Position numbers and translations under genes: made by a program
DNA from: Chitinophagaceae bacterium DXS
Lineage (GTDB): Bacteria; Bacteroidota; Bacteroidia; Chitinophagales; Chitinophagaceae
DNA: 64,000 nucleotides
Assembly: GCA_030345135.1 (NCBI GenBank)
Contig: CP128386.1
Location: forward strand, 6,215,327-6,279,326
Direction: 5' to 3'
In this document: one piece after another, positions 53,163 to 61,917 of the stretch
How the letters are laid out: each line of letters begins with the position of its first letter
Numbering within the stretch: position 1 is the stretch's first letter
Notes under the pieces: model-generated
Told to the model about the DNA's origin: nothing
Seen by the model: the letters and a program-made list of their open reading frames with translations, nothing else
The model's database searches: none

Positions 53163-54737
53163 ATGCCAATAAGAATGGTCGATGATCCGGATGATCAGTA
53201 TGATAATAGCGGTGAAAATACAGGTGGCGGCGGTGGTCGTGGTGGTGGAGGTGGCGGACTGTTTCAGTTTCTGCCACTCATCCTGGGACTACTAATCCGC
53301 AAGCCCATATTGCTTGTGCTTGTACTGGCGGTAGGTGGATTCTTTTATCTGAAAGGTGGATGTAATATGGCCGGACTGCAACAACAGGCTGCGGCGGCAT
53401 TTAGTACAGGTGGAAACCTCGACCCCAAACAATTTGAGAAAGCGCCTGTTTATGAAGCGTTAGATGACAGTAAGAACAACCTTCCCGAAGCAGTGTCGCT
53501 TGCAAAGTTTGCTCCTAACAGGCTTGATCAGGGCCACCAGGGAAGTTGTGTAGCCTGGAGCAGTGCTTACGGTGCAAGGTCAATTCTTGAGGCAGAAAGA
53601 ACAGGAAAAGATCCCAATTCAGTTGCATTCAGTCCTTCTTTTTTATACAATCAAATTGGTCTTGATGGCTGCCAGGGTAGCTACATTATACGCGCTATGG
53701 AGAACATGACGCAGGTGGGAGCTGTTCCATTCAATGCTTTTCCTTATGATGAAAACGATTGTGAGCGTCAGCCAAATCCGCAATTGAAACAGGAAGCGTC
53801 ACAATTTCGCATGCTTGGATTTACGCGCCTTACAGATGGTGACAAGATAAACGCGCTTGATCTCCGCGCAATAAAAGAACACCTGGCAAGGGATGTGCCT
53901 GTGGTAATTGGTATGATGGTAGGCGGCAGCTTTATGCAGGGTATGATGGGGCAGGATGTATGGCATCCTAATGACGACGACTATAATCAAATAGGATTTG
54001 GTGGACATGCTATGTGTGTTGTAGGTTATGATGATCGCAAAGAAGGCGGAGCTTTTCAGATTATGAATAGCTGGGGAAGTGATTGGGGCAACAATGGCAT
54101 TGCCTGGGTACGCTACAAAGATTTCAAACATTTTGTAAGAGAAGCATATGGCGTAAATCCTATGCCAAAAGAAGGACTTGCTGCATCCCGCGACCTGGAT
54201 GTAAGCATAGGGTTGGTTGAAGGCAAAACAAAAAGTTATATTCCGCTGCAATTAAAGAGTGGTAATATTTTTCAAACAAAACAACCGATCATTAAAGGCA
54301 CCCAGTTTAAAATGGAAGTAAAAAATACTTCAGAGTGTTATGTCTATGTATTGGGGAAGGAAACAGATGGAAGCAGCTATGTGTTGTTCCCATATCCCAG
54401 CAGGCAGGATCCAACAAAAACCAAATTCTCGCCTTACTGTGGCATCACCGGATACAGACTTTTTCCAAGAGGCATGAGCATGATGGCAGATAGCATTGGA
54501 ACGAAAGATTATATGGCGGTAGTTATAAGCAAAGATTCTTTAAATGTATTTCAACTGAACAATGCCGTAAACAGCAGCAGGAGTGCGGGATTTGAGCAGG
54601 CTGTAAGCAGTGCTGTTAAACGTCAGTCAATTAGTGGTGTTACTTTTTCAAATACTTCAGAAGGCACCATATCATTTAAAACCAACGCCGGCGATAAAAG
54701 CGCTGTTGCGTGTATTGTAGAAATAGACAAGCAGTAA
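53163..54737 (+). CDS. Membrane-anchored C1 (papain-like) cysteine protease with DUF4384-like C-terminus
   Basis: 524 residues. A Gly-rich low-complexity stretch (about 20-36) precedes one membrane helix (about 42-62). The peptidase domain (about 110-345) has the full papain set: Gln-Gly and nucleophile Cys in QGHQGSCVAWSSAYG, His in GFGGHAMCVVGYDD and Asn in FQIMNSWGSDWGNNG. The C-terminal domain (about 385-490, KMEVKNTSECYVYVLGKETDG, VLFPYPS) matches DUF4384. Uncleaved membrane anchoring suggests action at the inner membrane with the protease on the periplasmic side. Substrate unknown; isolated gene. Confidence 0.88.
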   Translation: MPIRMVDDPDDQYDNSGENTGGGGGRGGGGGGLFQFLPLILGLLIRKPILLVLVLAVGGFFYLKGGCNMAGLQQQAAAAFSTGGNLDPKQFEKAPVYEALDDSKNNLPEAVSLAKFAPNRLDQGHQGSCVAWSSAYGARSILEAERTGKDPNSVAFSPSFLYNQIGLDGCQGSYIIRAMENMTQVGAVPFNAFPYDENDCERQPNPQLKQEASQFRMLGFTRLTDGDKINALDLRAIKEHLARDVPVVIGMMVGGSFMQGMMGQDVWHPNDDDYNQIGFGGHAMCVVGYDDRKEGGAFQIMNSWGSDWGNNGIAWVRYKDFKHFVREAYGVNPMPKEGLAASRDLDVSIGLVEGKTKSYIPLQLKSGNIFQTKQPIIKGTQFKMEVKNTSECYVYVLGKETDGSSYVLFPYPSRQDPTKTKFSPYCGITGYRLFPRGMSMMADSIGTKDYMAVVISKDSLNVFQLNNAVNSSRSAGFEQAVSSAVKRQSISGVTFSNTSEGTISFKTNAGDKSAVACIVEIDKQ

Positions 54738-54904
54738 AAAGCTATCAGCTATCAGCTTTTGGCCTGTCGCAATTGGTGTTCTTCCAACAAGAAATAGTAA
54801 TAAAAGCCGTAATTAAGTGTCGTGTGGCACTGTATCACTCATACAATCTTCAATTCTTAATTACGGCTTATGTTCTAAAAAAAACTTCCATCCAATTTTT
54901 TTCG

Positions 54905-55072
54905 GATCTTACTCGTCTTACGGTCTAACATGTCTTACGATCTTACGGTCTTCTTATTAAATTTGCCTCATGTTTAATAAACCTTCTACACCATTCTTAC
55001 AGGTCTTACACGTCTTACATGTTTTACGGTCTTACTGTCGTACGATCTTACGGTCTTACGGTCTTACCATCT
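54905..55072. repeat. Array of 8-9-bp TCTTAC words, part inside a gene
   Basis: About 14 words of the form NNTCTTAC or NNGTCTTAC in two runs (54905-54952 and 55004-55072). The second run lies within the coding sequence of the thioredoxin-like gene. Unit size and lack of spacers exclude CRISPR. Confidence 0.75.
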
Positions 55073-55530
55073 TTCTCTGTATTTCTTTCTTCAAGTCATT
55101 GGCAAATGATTCCCTGATCTATCACCCCGGAGCCAACGCGGTAAAAGATATAGCTGAAGTTGTTGTAAAAGCCAAAGCAGAAAAGAAACATGTATTGATA
55201 ATGGCAGGCGGCAACTGGTGTACCTGGTGTTACAGATTTGACAGGATTGCGACTGCTGACCGGCAGGTGGATTCTCTTATTCAGGCCAACTATATTGTTT
55301 ACCATCTCAATTATAGCAAGGAAAACAAAAACGATGCGGTTTTTGCACAATATGGATATCCGCAGAGATTTGGCTTTCCTGTATTTATTATTCTTGACGC
55401 GGAAGGTAAGCGCATACAGACCCAAAATTCATCTTATCTTGAGCAAAATAATTACTATAGTAAAGAGAAGGTGATGGACTTTCTGAAAGATTGGTCGCCG
55501 GCTGCTTTAGATCCTAAAAACTATCCCTGA
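54970..55530 (+). CDS. Thioredoxin-like exported protein, signal region written in repeat DNA
   Basis: 186 residues. The mature part has NWCTWCYRFD near residues 84-93 (CxxC) and FGFPVFIILDAEGKRIQT, the thioredoxin-fold family of the DUF255/thioredoxin-7 kind. The N-terminal ~50 residues (PFLQVLHVLHVLRSYCRTIL...GLTIFLCISFFKSLA) are encoded by TCTTAC word repeats and end in a plausible signal peptide. No ATG lies between 54970 and the mature region, so this start is forced unless a rare codon is used. It overlaps the next gene by one base (TGATG), so the two are translationally coupled. Confidence 0.82.
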   Translation: MFNKPSTPFLQVLHVLHVLRSYCRTILRSYGLTIFLCISFFKSLANDSLIYHPGANAVKDIAEVVVKAKAEKKHVLIMAGGNWCTWCYRFDRIATADRQVDSLIQANYIVYHLNYSKENKNDAVFAQYGYPQRFGFPVFIILDAEGKRIQTQNSSYLEQNNYYSKEKVMDFLKDWSPAALDPKNYP

Positions 55531-55946
55531 TGTCCCGTGTTCAAAAGAAATGGTTGTATTTCGTTCTTGTTTTGATCAACATTCCAGTGGGTTTACTTAG
55601 CCGTTTTGCACCGCATTTGCCATTTATAGTGAAAGAATATGGAGGTGATGTTTTTTCTGCCAGTTGCATATTTTTCGGCGTGCGTTTTCTCGCTGTAAAT
55701 AAAAAGCTAAGCTGGGTTGCAGTGGTAAGCTACTTAGTATGTATGGCAATAGAAACTTCACAACTGTGCCAGGCGCCGTGGTTAAACAAAATAAGACACA
55801 CATTCCCGTTTGGAATTTTATTGGGATACGGCTTCTTATGGAGCGACTGTCTTTGTTATGCAGTTGGCGTATTAATAGCATTATGTATTGCCATAAGTTG
55901 CGAAAAAGCATTACCGTTAGTCTTAAGGCCTTCTGAAAGCCTTTAG
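55530..55946 (+). CDS. DUF2809 membrane protein
   Basis: 138 residues with four hydrophobic segments. IPVGLLSRFAPHLPFIVKEYGGDVFSASCIFFGVRFL and VCMAIETSQLCQAPWLNKIRHT, then FPFGILLGYGFLWSDCLCYAVGVLIAL, match DUF2809, an inner-membrane family of unknown function. Starts in the stop codon of the thioredoxin-like gene. Confidence 0.85.
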   Translation: MSRVQKKWLYFVLVLINIPVGLLSRFAPHLPFIVKEYGGDVFSASCIFFGVRFLAVNKKLSWVAVVSYLVCMAIETSQLCQAPWLNKIRHTFPFGILLGYGFLWSDCLCYAVGVLIALCIAISCEKALPLVLRPSESL

Positions 55947-56028
55947 GCTTGTATCGTCATTTAACGGTTGTTGTATCCTGGATGCGGCTTATTATGACTG
56001 CCGGTACGAATTATTGGTTTTAATTGAA

Positions 56029-56427
56029 CTAATCTCTAACAATAGTTTGAGTATTGTCATAAGTGCTGCCAATAACCAGGGCCGCGCATGCAAGTGCAAG
56101 ATCTTTCAGCATATTTACAAAAGATATGGCCTGCAGTTCTTTGTCACCAGCATCCATGTACCCTCTCAGGTGAATGGTTATCACAAAGATGATCAACATG
56201 AGTGCCAGCAAATAACCCGCAAGTTTTACTTTTCTGTTAATGATAAAAGCAATGGCGGCAAGAATGAAAGCTGTGCCTACTATATACACCCAGATCTTTC
56301 CACCTGGAATAAAGCTGGGAACCATGATAGCTAAATTTTCCGGATCCAGGAAGTGTTTTATGCCGAAGATGGCGAGGACTATACCAAAGCCAATGATGGC
56401 AATCCTCGAAATGATTGCGTTATTCAT
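56029..56427 (-). CDS. DoxX-like membrane protein
   Basis: 132 residues with four membrane helices (GFGIVLAIFGIKHFL, IWVYIVGTAFILAAIAFII, LAGYLLALMLIIFVITIHL, LKDLALACAALVIG). The spacing and the FGIKHF / LKDLALACA elements fit the DoxX family, often linked to redox stress. No reliable catalytic motif. Convergent with the DUF2809 gene. Confidence 0.8.
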   Translation of the reverse strand: MNNAIISRIAIIGFGIVLAIFGIKHFLDPENLAIMVPSFIPGGKIWVYIVGTAFILAAIAFIINRKVKLAGYLLALMLIIFVITIHLRGYMDAGDKELQAISFVNMLKDLALACAALVIGSTYDNTQTIVRD

Positions 56428-56646
56428 ACGACAAGGTTTTAGTAATGAGAAGTTACAAAAAAAGCACGTAATTACAACGACTTATTTTTAACCGGTAAGA
56501 TGTTAGCGCTTATATTTTAATGTTAAACTAAGGTACATGTATATCAAATACACCAACGGTTTGGCCTTTATGCAGACATTGGTGCATCTGCTGAAAAGCA
56601 GATTAACATCTAACCCGGCTTTGAAAAGAATATTATTATAATTGTT

Positions 56647-56658
56647 GTAGCATGCTAC
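56647..56658. promoter_or_regulatory. 12-bp perfect palindrome
   Basis: GTAGCATGCTAC followed by CCGGGCCGGG, in the 328-bp gap between the divergent DoxX-like and RNase-like genes, about 100 bp before the latter's ATG. Possibly an operator; unproven. The rest of the gap shows nothing recognisable. Confidence 0.25.
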
Positions 56659-56755
56659 CGGGCCGGGCAAATGAAAATCTTTTAACTGTTTATATTGCAC
56701 TGTTGTATTAACTTGTCGCGCTGCAAAGTTGTGGTCATAAATAAAATTTGTTGTT

Positions 56756-58159
56756 ATGAAGATTGCTTTTCACGGAGCTACACGTACGGTTACGGGATCA
56801 AAACATTTACTAACTCTTAAAAAAGGCACGCAGATACTTCTTGACTGCGGTATGTTCCAGGGAATGGGGCAGGAGACAGATGTGTTAAATGCAACATTTG
56901 GGTTTGACGCCAGCGAAGTGAATTATTTATTGCTGTCGCATGCACACATCGATCATTCAGGACTAATTCCCAAATTGGTAAAGGAAGGTTTTAAAGGAAG
57001 GATATTCTGCACGCCAGCAACTATGGATCTCGCTGAAATATTGCTCGAAGATTCGGCAGAAATACAGCACGATGATATAAAGTTTATCAACAAAAAAAGA
57101 GCTAAGCAAGGCAAACCCCCGATTGAACCATTATATACATTGGAAAATGCGCAGGACGCATTGCCTCTCTTTGAAACAGTACCATACGGCAAATGGGTTA
57201 CGATAGAGCCGGGGCTTGAAGTTTTGTACACAGATGCGGGCCATATCATTGGCAGTGCTGCTGTTCACCTGAAAGTAACAGAAGAAGGCAAGACAACTCA
57301 TTTGACGTTTAGCGGGGATGTGGGCCGCTATCGCGACATCATACTCCGTTCGCCTGATGTATTTCCTCAGGCAGATTATATTATTATTGAAAGCACATAT
57401 GGAAGCAGCTTGCATGAAGATGTTTTTAATACGCCGGATATTCTTTTCGACTGGATCCAAAAAACCTGTGTTGAAAGAAAAGGCAAATTGATTATCCCTG
57501 CATTTAGTGTTGGACGAACGCAGGAGCTGCTATATTTTCTTAACCAGCTTAGCATAGAAAACAGGTTGCCTAAAATTCCTGTTTATGTAGACAGTCCTCT
57601 AAGCCGCGAGGCAACCGATGTAGTAAAGAGCCATCCTGAAAACTTCAACAACCGCATCAAGAAATTATTGCAGGTAGATGACGATCCGTTTGATTTTGAA
57701 GGACTCCGCTTTACAAAAAGTGTAGATGAAAGTAAACTGATAAACGAATACCACGGCCCCTGCATTATTATCTCTGCAAGTGGTATGGCTGATGCAGGAA
57801 GGATCAAGCATCATATTCTTAATAACATCGGCGACAAACGCAATACTATTTTAATAGTCGGCTATTGTGAGCCCAATTCATTAGGGGGCAGGTTGATGAA
57901 TGGAGCCAAACAAGTTCGCATCTTCGGAGATTACTATGATGTCGTTGCCGAGGTAGGCATTATGCGCAGCATGAGTGCGCACGGCGATTACGACGATCTT
58001 TCGCAGTTCCTGGCATGTCAAAATCTTGCTGAAGTAAAAACATTATTCCTTGTGCATGGTGAGTATGATGTACAACAGGAATTTCAACGCCGTCTTTATA
58101 AGAAGGGATTAAAACATATTGAGATTCCTGAATTGCATGAGGTGTTTGGGTTGAGTTAA
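56756..58159 (+). CDS. Beta-CASP metallo-beta-lactamase-fold RNase-like hydrolase
   Basis: 467 residues. The lactamase fold has LLSHAHIDHSGLIP (HxHxDH, about 60-73), TDAGHIIGSAAVHL and FSGDVGRY. The inserted beta-CASP region shows ESTYGSSLHED, IPAFSVGRTQELLYFL, YVDSPLSREATDV and IISASGMADAGRIKHH, and the C-terminal block ends AHGDYDDLSQFL and FLVHGEYD. These match the bacterial CPSF/YSH1-like RNases of the RNA-specificity class. A zinc-dependent RNase is most likely; its RNA target is unknown. Single gene. Confidence 0.93.
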   Translation: MKIAFHGATRTVTGSKHLLTLKKGTQILLDCGMFQGMGQETDVLNATFGFDASEVNYLLLSHAHIDHSGLIPKLVKEGFKGRIFCTPATMDLAEILLEDSAEIQHDDIKFINKKRAKQGKPPIEPLYTLENAQDALPLFETVPYGKWVTIEPGLEVLYTDAGHIIGSAAVHLKVTEEGKTTHLTFSGDVGRYRDIILRSPDVFPQADYIIIESTYGSSLHEDVFNTPDILFDWIQKTCVERKGKLIIPAFSVGRTQELLYFLNQLSIENRLPKIPVYVDSPLSREATDVVKSHPENFNNRIKKLLQVDDDPFDFEGLRFTKSVDESKLINEYHGPCIIISASGMADAGRIKHHILNNIGDKRNTILIVGYCEPNSLGGRLMNGAKQVRIFGDYYDVVAEVGIMRSMSAHGDYDDLSQFLACQNLAEVKTLFLVHGEYDVQQEFQRRLYKKGLKHIEIPELHEVFGLS

Positions 58160-58657
58160 ATCAACCCTTTTAATCATATTTTAAGAAATATTTTTTTCCC
58201 TTGAGAATTTCTCTGCAATAACTTAATTATCAACTTTTTTGAGATAAATGTTAATTTGACATTTTTTTTGCTGATTAAATAAATTAACATTACTTTTATC
58301 CTAAGAATACTGAGATCGCCGCTAAAATGTGGCCGATTGTGTGTCATGTGAATAAGTGTTAATGCTAATTGCCTATATGAAAAAGCTGCCAAAGAACATG
58401 CTAAAACTAACGACTGAATTATCTGATTTTCCACTTTTCGAACGAGGAGCCTGTACCATTAAGTCTCGGAAGCTGATCTAGTTCCGGCATCATTTCACTA
58501 GTACGAGCATGCTGAAAAGTATGTAGTTTTTATTTACCGTTTTTAATAAATAACCTAAAACTTCTGCCTGATGTGTTTAAATCTGTTTAATGACTCCTAA
58601 AGGGTTTCGTAATCGATTACTTAATTGAAATACCTTTTATAACTCATTATTATTGCC
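58160..58657. other. Intergenic region before second SusC gene
   Basis: 498 bp without an ORF I can support. It contains the GTAATCGATTAC palindrome (58609-58620), 38 bp before the SusC ATG. A+T-rich elsewhere; a leader RNA of several hundred bases is possible. Confidence 0.5.
58609..58620 (+). promoter_or_regulatory. Candidate LacI-type operator
   Basis: Perfect palindrome GTAATCGATTAC with a central CG, the form of LacI/GalR-family operators. It lies 37 bp before the SusC start codon. The only LacI-family gene in the window is at 51859-52890. Binding is inferred from symmetry and location only. Confidence 0.5.
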
Positions 58658-61600
58658 ATGAAAAAATTGCACTATCGCTTTTGCAAGGTAGGTGCCATAT
58701 GCGGCTTAACTATGCTTGGGTTAACTGCCACATTTGGGCCGGTTTACGCAAAAGATCCAAAAAAAATTTACAGACCCGCGGACAAGACAATCACGGGTAA
58801 AATTACGGATGAAAAAGGTGCCCCTTTAGCCAACGTAAGTGTCATGGTTAAGGGTACTACAAGGGGTGTCACCACCAACGAAGCCGGTGAATTTAGTATT
58901 ACGGCTGATGAAAAAGCTGTATTGGTTATTAACTACATTGGCTTTAAAGGACAGGAAGTGTCCGTTGCCAATAAAAGCAGCGTCAGCATTCAATTAGCAT
59001 CTGATGCAGCCAAACTGGAGGATGTGGTTGTGGTAGGTTATGGAGCGCAAAAGAAAGTTACTGTTACTGGTGCCGTTGCCCAGGTTAAGGGTACAGAATT
59101 GGAAAAAGCTCCTACCGTTAACCTTTCAAATTCGCTGGCAGGTCGTTTGCCAGGTATTAGCGCGGTACAATCAAGTGGTGAGCCTGGATACGACGGTTCA
59201 TCTATTCGTGTGAGAGGTACCAATACTTTAGGAAACACTTCTGCGCTTATAGTGGTAGACGGTGTACCGGATATTGCTGGTGGTCTTGAGCGTATCAATC
59301 CCGCAGATATCGAAAGTATGTCTGTGTTGAAAGATGCGTCTGCCGCTATCTATGGAGCCAGAGCGGCTAATGGCGTTATCCTTATCACTACCAAACATGG
59401 TAAATCAGGAAAGCCACAGTTATCATATACACTTAACCAGGGATGGTCTCAGCCAACACGCATTCCCAAAATGTCAAATGCTGTAGAATATGCTGATATC
59501 AACAACCTGACTACCATTTATAATGGCCTTGCCGATTACTCTTCAGAATGGGGGGCAGCATACGAGGCACTTAAATCAACTGGTACGTATAAATCAAGTG
59601 ATGGCCAGGTGACTATTACAGCTCCTTTTCAGCCTGGTGATGTTAAAAAATATGCGGACGGTTCAGATCCCTGGGGACATCCAAATACAGACTGGTTTGG
59701 AACAACTTTGAAAACCTGGTCTCCGCAAAGTAAACAAACACTCCAGATCAATGGAGGCAACGAAGCAGTAAGATACCTTGCATCTTTAGGGTACACTAAC
59801 CAGGATGGCTATTACAAAAATTCGGCAACAGGTTATAAGCAGTATGATATGCGTATTAACATGGATGCCAGGATCAATAAATACATCAATACCTCACTTG
59901 GTTTTACTGCACGTGAGGAATCTCGGTTCTTCCCGACAGAATCTGCAGGATCTATCTTCAGGATGATGATGAGAGGTCGTCCTACCGATCCTGAAGTATG
60001 GCCAAATGGTTTGCCTGGTCCGGATATTGAAAACGGTCAAAATCCAATTGTGATCACCACTAACCAAACTGGTTATGACAAAGACAAAAGGGATTATTTC
60101 CAGTCGAATGGTAAAGTTGAAGTGTTGATACCCTGGGTAGACGGTTTGAAAGTTACCGGTACAGCTACACTTAATAAAGAAATTCAACGTACTAAACGAT
60201 GGGCTACACCGTGGTATCTGTATTTCTGGGATCATGTAACTTATGAGGCAGATGGTGTAACGCCATTGCTGACAAAGAATATGCGTTCTACGTTTACTAC
60301 TCCGCAATTAAGTCAGGGAGATGCAAATTATCTTGATATTCTTCTTTCTGGTTTTGTGAATTACGATCACAATTTTGGAAACCATAACATCAGCTTAATG
60401 GCTGCGGTAACAAAAGAAACACACGACGAAGATGATTTTAATGCATATCGTACCAACTTCATTTCTCCAGCTGTTGACCAGTTATTTGCCGGTGGTACTG
60501 CCGGTCAGAATGTTGGTGGTTCAGCATACAATCGCGCTCGCTTAAGCTATTTCGGAAGGGCTGCCTACAACTATAAGGAAAAATATATGGCAGAATTCCT
60601 TTGGAGATATGATGGTTCTTATCTGTTCCCTCCTGAGCATCGCTGGGGCTTTTTCCCTGGTTTGTTGGCTGGTTGGAGAATTTCTGAAGAGAACTTCTTT
60701 AAGAACAACGTAAACTTTGTAAGCAATTTGAAATTGAGGGCCTCATGGGGACAAATGGGTAATGACCAGGTTTATTATGGTGGCGTATTGAAAGAATATC
60801 AGTACTTATCAACATATGCTTTCGGATCTTATCCTATCAATGGCTCTGCATTCAAAACGTTATATGAGACTGTATTGCCTAACCCTAACTTTACATGGGA
60901 AGTGGCAAACAACACCGATATAGGTCTTGAAGGTGCATTGTTTAAAAATGCGATCAATTTTGAGTTTGACTGGTTCTACAACAAGCGTACAAACATCCTG
61001 TGGCCTAAACAAGGTTCAACTCCGGGTTCTGCAGGTATCGCTGGCATCCTTCCTCCAACAAACATAGGTAGTGTTGAAAATAAAGGCTACGAGTTCAAAG
61101 TTGGTTATAACGGACGTATTAATGATCTTACCTTCAACGTAAGTGTGAATGGTGGATATGCTCAGAACAAGATCTTGTCTTTTGATGAAGCTCCAGGTGC
61201 TCCTGACTGGCAAAAGGCTACAGGACATCCATTCACTTCAAACGGTGGTACTGCCTTTATCGCCTATCAGTATGATGGTGTATTCAGAGACCAAAAAGAT
61301 ATTGATGCTAATACCATCGATTATACTTTCCGCGACAAATTATTGCCTGGCGACATGAAGTTCAAAGATGTGAATCATGACGGCAAAATTAATGGTGATG
61401 ACCAGGTAAGACTGGATAAAACACAAGATCCTAAATTTACCGGCGGTCTGGCTATTAACATGCAATACAAAGGTTTTGATCTTTCTATTCTGTTCCAGGG
61501 TGCAACTGGTGGACTTCTTTATTTCGGTACTGAGTCTGGAGATATAGGTAACTATCTTAAATACAGTTATGATCATCAGTGGAGACCCGATGCTCCAAGC

Positions 61601-61906
61601 AGCGTGGATCCAAGATTACCAAACAGGAACGATACTTACTTCACTAACTTCTCTGACCACGGAAACAACACATATTTCCTAAGAAACAGCGATTATCTGC
61701 GTTTGAAAAACGTGGAGTTGGGTTACAACTTCTCTCCAAAGCTGTTGAAATATGCTGGCATCAGCAATTTCAGATTATACGTGAATGGCTTGAACCTGGT
61801 AACCTGGGATAAAATGAAGATCTGGGATCCTGAATCAACAAGTGGCAGCGGTCAGTACTATCCGCAGGCAAGAATTTTAAGCGGCGGTTTAAGAGTAACC
61901 TTCTAA
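58658..61906 (+). CDS. SusC/RagA-type TonB-linked outer-membrane transporter, second locus
   Basis: 1082 residues with a long signal peptide (to about GPVYAKD). CarboxypepD_reg-like domain (ITGKITDEKGAPLANVSVMV, about 45-64), then VVVVGYGAQKKVTVTGAV and NPADIESMSVLKDASAAIYGARA of the plug, and a barrel with FRDKLLPGDMKFKDVNHDGKINGDD (EF-hand-like calcium loop DVNHDGKING). Ends SGGLRVTF. No STN domain; the LacI-like palindrome upstream suggests sugar-responsive repression. SusD follows 11 bp downstream. Confidence 0.97.
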   Translation: MKKLHYRFCKVGAICGLTMLGLTATFGPVYAKDPKKIYRPADKTITGKITDEKGAPLANVSVMVKGTTRGVTTNEAGEFSITADEKAVLVINYIGFKGQEVSVANKSSVSIQLASDAAKLEDVVVVGYGAQKKVTVTGAVAQVKGTELEKAPTVNLSNSLAGRLPGISAVQSSGEPGYDGSSIRVRGTNTLGNTSALIVVDGVPDIAGGLERINPADIESMSVLKDASAAIYGARAANGVILITTKHGKSGKPQLSYTLNQGWSQPTRIPKMSNAVEYADINNLTTIYNGLADYSSEWGAAYEALKSTGTYKSSDGQVTITAPFQPGDVKKYADGSDPWGHPNTDWFGTTLKTWSPQSKQTLQINGGNEAVRYLASLGYTNQDGYYKNSATGYKQYDMRINMDARINKYINTSLGFTAREESRFFPTESAGSIFRMMMRGRPTDPEVWPNGLPGPDIENGQNPIVITTNQTGYDKDKRDYFQSNGKVEVLIPWVDGLKVTGTATLNKEIQRTKRWATPWYLYFWDHVTYEADGVTPLLTKNMRSTFTTPQLSQGDANYLDILLSGFVNYDHNFGNHNISLMAAVTKETHDEDDFNAYRTNFISPAVDQLFAGGTAGQNVGGSAYNRARLSYFGRAAYNYKEKYMAEFLWRYDGSYLFPPEHRWGFFPGLLAGWRISEENFFKNNVNFVSNLKLRASWGQMGNDQVYYGGVLKEYQYLSTYAFGSYPINGSAFKTLYETVLPNPNFTWEVANNTDIGLEGALFKNAINFEFDWFYNKRTNILWPKQGSTPGSAGIAGILPPTNIGSVENKGYEFKVGYNGRINDLTFNVSVNGGYAQNKILSFDEAPGAPDWQKATGHPFTSNGGTAFIAYQYDGVFRDQKDIDANTIDYTFRDKLLPGDMKFKDVNHDGKINGDDQVRLDKTQDPKFTGGLAINMQYKGFDLSILFQGATGGLLYFGTESGDIGNYLKYSYDHQWRPDAPSSVDPRLPNRNDTYFTNFSDHGNNTYFLRNSDYLRLKNVELGYNFSPKLLKYAGISNFRLYVNGLNLVTWDKMKIWDPESTSGSGQYYPQARILSGGLRVTF

Positions 61907-61917
61907 AATGAATTACT

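Noticed and set aside
54905-55072. CRISPR-like repeats
   Set aside because: Units are 8-9 bp and contiguous, with no spacers and no cas genes.
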